Assembly (NCBI GenBank): GCA_016720565.1
Contig: JADKKJ010000001.1
Location: 1,116,001 to 1,180,000, forward strand
DNA from: Chitinophagaceae bacterium
GTDB lineage: Bacteria > Bacteroidota > Bacteroidia > Chitinophagales > Chitinophagaceae
Length of the DNA stretch: 64,000 nt
Reading direction: 5' to 3'
The notes below the pieces were generated by a model, which was not told the DNA's origin, made no database searches, and saw only the letters and a program-made list of their open reading frames with translations. Every line of letters begins with the position of its first letter. Position 1 is the first letter of the stretch. Below, piece after piece: positions 58,389 to 64,000 of this stretch. The position numbers and the translations under genes are program-made.

Positions 58389-60043
58389 TGATTCTTTTGG
58401 TCGAACGAAAATACGATTCCGCCGACAAAATTGAACCCATATACCGGATATTGATTCCAGCGCTGATATTCTTTGTTGAAAATATTATTGAATTGCGCCC
58501 AGAGATTCAGGCTTTTGGTGATCTTGAATTCAAGTCCGGCATTCAGATCCGAAGCGCCGCTTAATTTTATCGGTGCTCCATCTTTTCTGCGGTAATAAGA
58601 ACCCGACCAGGCAAAAAGATCCGTTTTTAAGAACAGGTCACGAATGATCTGCACCCTTAATGCCGCCTTCAGTTCCAATGGTATCAAACCCCAGGCTTCC
58701 GCATTTTGCGTGAGGCCCGTATATTGGTTAAAATCTATCCCTGTGATCAAACTGAATTTCTCTCCTTTGGTAAATCCTACCTGCCCGCCAAAATTCACTA
58801 CGTTCATTTTTGGCTCATACAATACACTAAATGATTTACCGGCATCTGCCGTAGTAGTATCGTTGACGAACAGTGGCTGGTTGTTCAGTTTATTATAGGC
58901 TACTTTGGCAGAATAAGTGAAATGGTCACCCACAGATCCTTTGAAACCTGCAAAACGTTCTTCTATCCAGGTATTTTTGAAATCACGAGGGATCCTTAAC
59001 CAGGGGTTCTGCGAGGCCAGGTACAAATAACTTGATTTACGTACATAACCTGTCCAGCCTAACTGAAATACAAAACGCTGGTCGGGGGTATTGATATCTG
59101 CCAGTACATTGGGGAACATCTTGAAGCTGCCATTATCCCATGATGGCCTGATACCTGCCAGCAGGTTGAACTTCGGGTTCTTATAACTTACCGAAGGACT
59201 GATAAAATACATGGTATTATTCACAGCTGATTTATCTTTTGGACTTACCCTGCTCAGGTCAAAGGTCAATCCAAGATTTATCAACAGGTCGGAACCCAAT
59301 TTTTTCTGCAGCGGTAAATTCAGAACGGTATTACTCTCGGAATTCTTAAGGTTATCGCTGAATACATCGATCTTAAGGTCGGGTGCATAGATCAATCCGA
59401 ATTCGGTTGGATCGATATTATGGAATCCCAGCCTTCCACTAATGGTCTGGAAATTCTGCCGGATAGAATCAGTAGGAAAATTCAGGGTGGTTGGCAGGTA
59501 ACCATATTTATAGGTCTTATCCTGCTTCATACCCAATGAAGCATTCCACTCCAGGTTATTCCCCGATTTAAAATAACCGGCTAATTTTATATTGGTAGCC
59601 GAGAAATCCTGATAATCCCGGTTACCTTCTGAAGCCACATGTTTGGCATAGATATTTAAACCGGCACTATGACCATCACCCAGTGAAACGCCTAATTGTA
59701 CAAATGGGGTGCGAAGGCTGCCAAAGCCCGCCTTTACATAAGAACTGTTATTGAATTTTCCTACCGAATCAATATTCATGGCCAAAGGTTTTAATGAACC
59801 TGGCTGGTAGCCGAAAACTAAATTCTGGTTCGGGATATCATAATTCAGCCTTGGCTTGCTGGTATCGGCCGGAGGCGGAGAGGCATTGAAATTTATCTTG
59901 GCCGTATTCCGAAGCACGGGCTTGAAACTGGAAATGATATCAATACCTCCCTTACCTGTAGTGTCTTTTTGCGCCTGTACAATACCAGACAATACCAGCG
60001 CAATGCAGGATAAGAAAATTTTATAGTGGATGGGCTTCATCAT
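58385..60043 (-). CDS. Outer-membrane barrel protein, TonB-receptor-like without plug
   Basis: 552 residues with a signal peptide (about 1-24). A short proline-rich periplasmic stretch (about 45-75) and then about twenty amphipathic strands (YVKAGFGSLRTPFVQLGVSL, HSAGLNIYAKHVASEGN, LLINLGLTFDLSR, and so on) end in FVGGIVFSFDQK. The fold is like a TonB-dependent receptor barrel, but there is no plug domain or TonB box. The penultimate segment SLNLWAQFNNIFNKEYQRWNQYPVYG has the receptor C-terminal style. It is the second gene of the operon, 7 nt after the TPR gene and overlapping the HU-CCDC81-like gene. Confidence 0.8.
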   Translation of the reverse strand: MMKPIHYKIFLSCIALVLSGIVQAQKDTTGKGGIDIISSFKPVLRNTAKINFNASPPPADTSKPRLNYDIPNQNLVFGYQPGSLKPLAMNIDSVGKFNNSSYVKAGFGSLRTPFVQLGVSLGDGHSAGLNIYAKHVASEGNRDYQDFSATNIKLAGYFKSGNNLEWNASLGMKQDKTYKYGYLPTTLNFPTDSIRQNFQTISGRLGFHNIDPTEFGLIYAPDLKIDVFSDNLKNSESNTVLNLPLQKKLGSDLLINLGLTFDLSRVSPKDKSAVNNTMYFISPSVSYKNPKFNLLAGIRPSWDNGSFKMFPNVLADINTPDQRFVFQLGWTGYVRKSSYLYLASQNPWLRIPRDFKNTWIEERFAGFKGSVGDHFTYSAKVAYNKLNNQPLFVNDTTTADAGKSFSVLYEPKMNVVNFGGQVGFTKGEKFSLITGIDFNQYTGLTQNAEAWGLIPLELKAALRVQIIRDLFLKTDLFAWSGSYYRRKDGAPIKLSGASDLNAGLEFKITKSLNLWAQFNNIFNKEYQRWNQYPVYGFNFVGGIVFSFDQKNQ

Positions 60044-60050
60044 ATTATTA

Positions 60051-63000
60051 TTATTGTCCTACTTTATTTGATTTGCTGTCTTCCGCAGTGGCCTGATCTA
60101 ATTTACCCTGCGCCTCTGCTTTTAATTCTGCATCTACCGTATTATCCACTACACTCTGGAAGGTGGCTTTGGCATTGAAATAATCTTTCTGGCGATAATA
60201 AATATCCCCGAGAAGAATATAGGCCCTGGTGATCCAGTAATCATAAGAACCCGATTTATTGATGGTCTCGAAGGCAGCCTTCTCAGATTCTGCCAGTTTA
60301 CCCAACTGGAACCAGCTGGCAGCTATTTCATAACGGGCCTCCGCACCCAGTGCAGATTTATTCAATCCTGCTACAGTTTTGAAATTGCTGATGGCCTGGT
60401 CATATTGGCCGCCGGCCTGCAGTGATTTACCAATGGCCATATTGGCCAGGGCCTTGTCATCTGCGCTGCTGCCTTTTGCTTCTGTAAGGTCTTTGGCGTT
60501 GGAAACAGCGTCGTTCCATTTCTGCAGCTGGTACTGGCTGCGCAACAATCCCCTCATGGCTTCCAGCCTATTCTCCTGGCTGCTGGCGATCTGTTTTAAC
60601 TGGTTGAACAAAGCCTCAGAACGACTGTAATTTTTCAGTTCAAAGAAATTAAGTCGCGCTGCAGTAAGCACTGCTCTTTCCGCGAATGGATTGGGAGCAT
60701 TGGCCGCTACCGCTTCATAGGCTGGCAAAGCATTGGCAAAATCTTTTTTAGAATTATAGATCTCGGCGCGGTTGAAATTGGCTTCGATGGAATAAGCGCC
60801 ATTAGGATAACGCTGTACATAATTATTGTAAGCAGCCAGCGCTTCATTGATCTTTTGCGCATCATAGAGATTATCTGCAGCCGCAAAGCTCAGCGAATCT
60901 TCGGTGCTTACACTAAGCGGTCGGCCTAACTGCCGCATGAAGTCGGCATATTCATCTGGTTTGCTTTCTTCAATATAAATACTTCGGATATTATCCAGCG
61001 CATCTTCCGCTTCGGGTGAGTTAGGATAATCCTGCACCAGTGAACGGAAGGTCTTTAAAGCATCCGTATTGTTGTCTATGTTGAAATAAGAGGTCCCCAT
61101 TTTCAACAGCGCTTCCGGGATCAGGCTGGTGTTTGCTTTGCTCTTTACTATATTAGCGAGATAAGGAATTGCCTCCCGGAATTTCTCATTGCCCATATAG
61201 GTATTGGCAATTTCCATATTGGCATCCAGTACCAAACTGGAATTAGGGAACTTACGGATCATGGTATTCATGCCACTGATCTTGTCGTTAGCGCTTTTGA
61301 CGCCACTCAGCATGGCCACCTGGAAAGTGGCATAATCCTCTGCCGGCCAGGAGAGCCTTACCACATTATCATACATGGTCTTTGCCCTTGAAAAATCTTT
61401 CAGCATAAAATAATTGTCGGCCGTTCTGAGATAAGTATCCTGCCCGAATGCATCCGTATTCAGTGCAGGAGTTTTAGGGGCAAGCGGTTCAAAAAAGCTG
61501 ACAGATACTTTATAATTTTCTTTCCGCAGGTAAGCATAACCCAGGTTATAGCGGGCATTGGTGATATTAGCCTCGCCATTGGCAGGTGCTCCTGCATCCA
61601 GGTAGGCATGATAATATTTTATGGCCGTATCCAGTTTATTGTTCCGGTACCCGATCTCTCCTTTCCAGAACCAGGCATAAGGCCGCAGGGATCGGCCATA
61701 AGGATCATCCAGCACTTTATCCAAAAGGGCATCGGCCTCATCCAGTCGACCATCATTGATGATCTCCGCGGCCCTTCCAAATAATATGCGCGGGTAAACT
61801 TTTTTCGTATTCTCAGTGGGTTTGGCCAGGCTTTCCAGCAATTGCTGGGCATCTTTATAATTATTGGTATTCGCCAGCACATTTACCAGTAATTCCCTTG
61901 CTTCCCCGGAATAGGTAGAATTAGGATAGTCAGTTACGAAGGAAGAAAGACCGTTCAGTGCTTCATCCTGGTAACCCAACTCAAATGATAATTTAGCATA
62001 CTGGTATTTGGATATCTCTTTTTGCTCGGCATTGCTGCTGTTGGAGGAGCAGAATAAAAACGCATTGCGCGCATTTGATTTCTGGCCTGTCTTCAGGTAG
62101 GCATCTCCCAGCAGGTACATGGCATGCTGGCTAAGCGAATCTTCCTTGCCACTTAATTGTTTGAACCCTTCGATAGCCTTTGTATAATTTTTCGCCTGGT
62201 AATAACTGTAGCTCAGCTCATACAATTCTTCCCTTCTCACTTTTTTTGAACGGCCCACATAATCCTCCAGGTAAGGAAGTGCTTTGGCATATTCTTTTTT
62301 CTCAAAATAGGCATGGCCTATCAGTTGCTTTAATTCGAGGTCATAGTATTGGGAACTGCTGCCCGACTGAAGTTTCTGCTGTATATAAGCGATGGATTCA
62401 TCTTTTTTGCCCTGGATATAATAGATCTGCGCGATATAATAAGGAACTACGGTACTGTAACTCTTCTCATTCTCAACGATCTTAAAAGCATCCAACGCTT
62501 CATTGTATTGTCGGTCGCGGAAGGCCAGGAAACCATAATAATAATTCGCATCCATGTAATTGGGATCGCTCTTCAATTTGCGGATCTCATTGAAAAGCGG
62601 TTTGGCCTGTTCAAATCGCTGCATGGTAAAATACGCATAGCCCTGGTGGTATTTCATATCCGTTATCTCACGTTCACTGAGATTGACCGTATTGGCCTGC
62701 TCATATTGGCGGGCTGCCAAAGCAAATTGCTGGTCTTTGAAATAATATTCTCCCAGGTGATAATTCATCATCTCCACCCTTGCGTTGTTCTTTTCTACGT
62801 CTATGTACTGTTTCGCCATTTCTTCGGCCCTTCCTTCTTTTTGCTTAAGGGCGCAAACAATGGCATAATAGTTCACTTCCTGCACGATCAGCGGTTGATT
62901 TACCCGGTCGGTCTCGCGAAGGTCCTGTCTCAGTTCCTTGAATAAAGGGTAAGCCAGGCTGTATTGTTCTTTTTGAAAATACTCCCTGGCCTCCCTGAAT

Positions 63001-63092
63001 TTTTCATCAGGATCGGAATAAAAACGGGTCTGCTGGGCGAATATGGTAAAAGGAATAAGGAATGCGATGATCAGGGAACTGTAATGCTTCAT
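60051..63092 (-). CDS. Large periplasmic TPR protein, operon leader
   Basis: 1013 residues with a signal peptide (about 1-19) and more than twenty TPR-like helix pairs through the whole length (for example QYSLAYPLFKELRQ, YAKALPYLEDYVGRS, ALKTFRSLVQDYPNSPEAEDAL, YAKLSFELGYQDEALNGLSSF). Several have the YPNSxxA phrase seen in the periplasmic YbgF/BamD-type repeats. The protein probably scaffolds envelope proteins. It heads the operon TPR-barrel-HU/CCDC81-methyltransferase (56833-63092). The promoter is not evident; a partial palindrome sits at 63113-63134. Confidence 0.82.
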   Translation of the reverse strand: MKHYSSLIIAFLIPFTIFAQQTRFYSDPDEKFREAREYFQKEQYSLAYPLFKELRQDLRETDRVNQPLIVQEVNYYAIVCALKQKEGRAEEMAKQYIDVEKNNARVEMMNYHLGEYYFKDQQFALAARQYEQANTVNLSEREITDMKYHQGYAYFTMQRFEQAKPLFNEIRKLKSDPNYMDANYYYGFLAFRDRQYNEALDAFKIVENEKSYSTVVPYYIAQIYYIQGKKDESIAYIQQKLQSGSSSQYYDLELKQLIGHAYFEKKEYAKALPYLEDYVGRSKKVRREELYELSYSYYQAKNYTKAIEGFKQLSGKEDSLSQHAMYLLGDAYLKTGQKSNARNAFLFCSSNSSNAEQKEISKYQYAKLSFELGYQDEALNGLSSFVTDYPNSTYSGEARELLVNVLANTNNYKDAQQLLESLAKPTENTKKVYPRILFGRAAEIINDGRLDEADALLDKVLDDPYGRSLRPYAWFWKGEIGYRNNKLDTAIKYYHAYLDAGAPANGEANITNARYNLGYAYLRKENYKVSVSFFEPLAPKTPALNTDAFGQDTYLRTADNYFMLKDFSRAKTMYDNVVRLSWPAEDYATFQVAMLSGVKSANDKISGMNTMIRKFPNSSLVLDANMEIANTYMGNEKFREAIPYLANIVKSKANTSLIPEALLKMGTSYFNIDNNTDALKTFRSLVQDYPNSPEAEDALDNIRSIYIEESKPDEYADFMRQLGRPLSVSTEDSLSFAAADNLYDAQKINEALAAYNNYVQRYPNGAYSIEANFNRAEIYNSKKDFANALPAYEAVAANAPNPFAERAVLTAARLNFFELKNYSRSEALFNQLKQIASSQENRLEAMRGLLRSQYQLQKWNDAVSNAKDLTEAKGSSADDKALANMAIGKSLQAGGQYDQAISNFKTVAGLNKSALGAEARYEIAASWFQLGKLAESEKAAFETINKSGSYDYWITRAYILLGDIYYRQKDYFNAKATFQSVVDNTVDAELKAEAQGKLDQATAEDSKSNKVGQ

Positions 63093-63248
63093 TTTAGTGT
63101 TCTTTTACCGGTGGTGATTCCGTTACCGGAATGATAATCGTAACGTTGCGAATATTCGAATTATTTCAAGTGACTCCAAACATCATTCCAAACACCTGTG
63201 GATAAGTGCCTGGGGTATACCTACTTTAACAATTCTTATACATTGCTG

Positions 63249-63256
63249 TATATTTG
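63249..63256 (+). promoter_or_regulatory. -7 box TATATTTG, 5 nt before ATG 63262
   Basis: Perfect TAnnTTTG whose last G is followed by 5 nt (AAGGC) and the ATG. It predicts a leaderless transcript. The -33 region is weak. Confidence 0.55.
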
Positions 63257-63261
63257 AAGGC

Positions 63262-63684
63262 ATGTATACAACCGAAACCAGGATCCGCGTACGCTACGCG
63301 GAAACCGACCAGATGGGGGTCGTTTACCACGGAAATTATTTTGCATTCTTTGAGGCCGGACGAGGAGAATTCATCCGTGAATTTGGCTTTAGTTACGCCG
63401 ATATGGAAAAGCAGGGTTTGCTGCTTTTTATTGTGGATGTGCATTGCAAGTATATACGACCTGCCCGTTATGACGACCTGATCACCATCCGTACCAGCCT
63501 GAAGGAATTACCCATTCATCATAAAGTGGAATTCTACTCTGATGTGCTGAGTGAACAGGGTGAACTGCTGGCCTCCGGGAAAGTGGTGCTCTATTGCATG
63601 GATGCTGCCAATATGAAAAGGTCGACATTGCCAGAACCTTTTCTGGAAAAGCTTCGCCCCCATTTTGAGCAAACAAATAATTAG
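63262..63684 (+). CDS. Acyl-CoA thioesterase, YbgC/4-hydroxybenzoyl-CoA thioesterase type
   Basis: 140-residue single hotdog fold. It has the YbgC signature RIRVRYAETDQMGVVYHGNYFAFFEAGRGEFIREFG with the catalytic Asp (TDQMG). Members cleave short-chain or malonyl-type acyl-CoA thioesters in the cytoplasm. The divergent TPR operon starts 169 nt away. The M50 protease gene follows after 17 nt, on the same strand. The AAGGC between promoter box and ATG leaves no room for a separate ribosome site. Confidence 0.92.
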   Translation: MYTTETRIRVRYAETDQMGVVYHGNYFAFFEAGRGEFIREFGFSYADMEKQGLLLFIVDVHCKYIRPARYDDLITIRTSLKELPIHHKVEFYSDVLSEQGELLASGKVVLYCMDAANMKRSTLPEPFLEKLRPHFEQTNN

Positions 63685-63701
63685 TTCCCCTATTTTTGAT
63701 C

Positions 63702-64000
63702 ATGGATAATTTGAATGAGGGAGAAATGATTGACCTATATGAGGAGAGCACCCCTTATTATCCCCCAAAATTCATCGATGAGGCCCCGCCTGGTAATGCC
63801 TGGGTCAAATCCCTCGCCAGCCTGGCCATCTATCTTGCCCTGGGCTATTATATTTTTAAACGCTGGGAATTATTACTGCTGATCACGGCCGTGGTAATGC
63901 TGCATGAAATGGGCCATTTCCTCGCCATGAAAGCATTTCGGTATAAAGACCTGGGCATATTCTTTATTCCCTTGCTGGGTGCCTATGTTTCGGGTTCGAA
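63702..64000 (+). CDS. Site-2 protease family (M50) zinc metalloprotease, 5' part
   Basis: The first 99 residues are visible; the gene runs off the right edge. An acidic N-terminus (DNLNEGEMIDLYEES) is followed by a first membrane helix (about 36-50) and, in the second, the zinc motif HEMGH (about residues 68-72) in TAVVMLHEMGHFLAMKAF. The phrase FRYKDLGIFFIPLLGAYVSG continues as in Bacteroidota S2P-like intramembrane proteases. The start at ATG 63702 is 17 nt after the thioesterase stop, so both are probably on one transcript. Confidence 0.85.
   Translation, partial: MDNLNEGEMIDLYEESTPYYPPKFIDEAPPGNAWVKSLASLAIYLALGYYIFKRWELLLLITAVVMLHEMGHFLAMKAFRYKDLGIFFIPLLGAYVSGS

Overview
The window is a 64 kb chromosomal segment of a Bacteroidota bacterium, most probably a member of the Chitinophagaceae. 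The signs are: promoters of the TAnnTTTG type instead of TATAAT, an M43 metalloprotease with a type IX secretion C-terminal domain, a bacillithiol enzyme (BshC), the DUF4295 protein in an L28-L33 ribosomal operon, NamZ/DUF1343, TMEM175, many lipoproteins and plug-less outer-membrane barrels, and very short intergenic spacers. No rRNA, tRNA, CRISPR array, prophage or replication origin was seen.

Layout. 0-3 kb: end of an RND efflux operon (permease end, TolC). 3-6.5 kb: a beta-propeller lipoprotein and purE, divergent from a secreted caspase fused to an outer-membrane barrel. 6.5-18.7 kb: a long minus-strand series (BshC, DadA-like FAD oxidoreductase, DUF4965 glutaminase-like protein, MBL-fold lipoprotein, GH127 beta-L-arabinofuranosidase, 4-hydroxyproline epimerase, BNR/VPS10-like propeller). 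18.8-20 kb: sterol-desaturase-like hydroxylase. 20-30 kb: a decaying accessory zone with a frameshifted zinc-ribbon gene, an IS3-family element inside an NTF2-like gene, an intact cyclase-TPR gene, a broken tandem paralogue and a frameshifted serine hydrolase. 30.6-33.6 kb: three AT-rich genes of unknown function. 33.9-38 kb: a KOW mini-protein and a 1290-residue WD40-caspase. 38-48 kb: membrane and sensor genes, NamZ, two more hydroxyproline-pathway enzymes and Ppk1. 48-54 kb: small membrane proteins, rimO (frameshifted), ftsY, the DUF4295-rpmG-rpmB operon and lpdA. 54-63 kb: T9SS metalloprotease, glutamine cyclotransferase, and an operon of TPR protein, outer-membrane barrel, HU-CCDC81-like protein and methyltransferase. 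The right edge carries a thioesterase and the start of an M50 protease.

How the genes work together. Four genes in two blocks 27 kb apart (8.2 and 15.3 kb; 43.0 and 44.7 kb) make up the four enzymatic steps of trans-4-hydroxy-L-proline catabolism to 2-oxoglutarate. The first block also holds a GH127 enzyme with the Glu/Cys metal site of HypBA1, which acts on arabinosylated hydroxyproline. Together this suggests use of plant hydroxyproline-rich glycoproteins (extensins) (inference).

The most unexpected non-genic signal is a family of 7-8 nt tandem repeats (CCCTAAT, CCCTGAA, CTCCTAA, CTCAACC types). There are ten arrays. All ten have the C-rich strand on the plus strand, and all ten lie at the lower-coordinate edge of a gene whichever way that gene points. 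Several supply the stop codon. Other notable signals are a TAnnTTTG box ending exactly 5 nt before ATG in three genes (likely leaderless mRNAs), dispersed palindromes, and a rimO frameshift lying next to an A7 run that could rescue it by transcriptional slippage. No stretch over 300 bases lacks a gene or gene remnant. The longest gaps (33597-33869, 55765-56041) show nothing recognisable beyond the promoter-like box noted before 56042.
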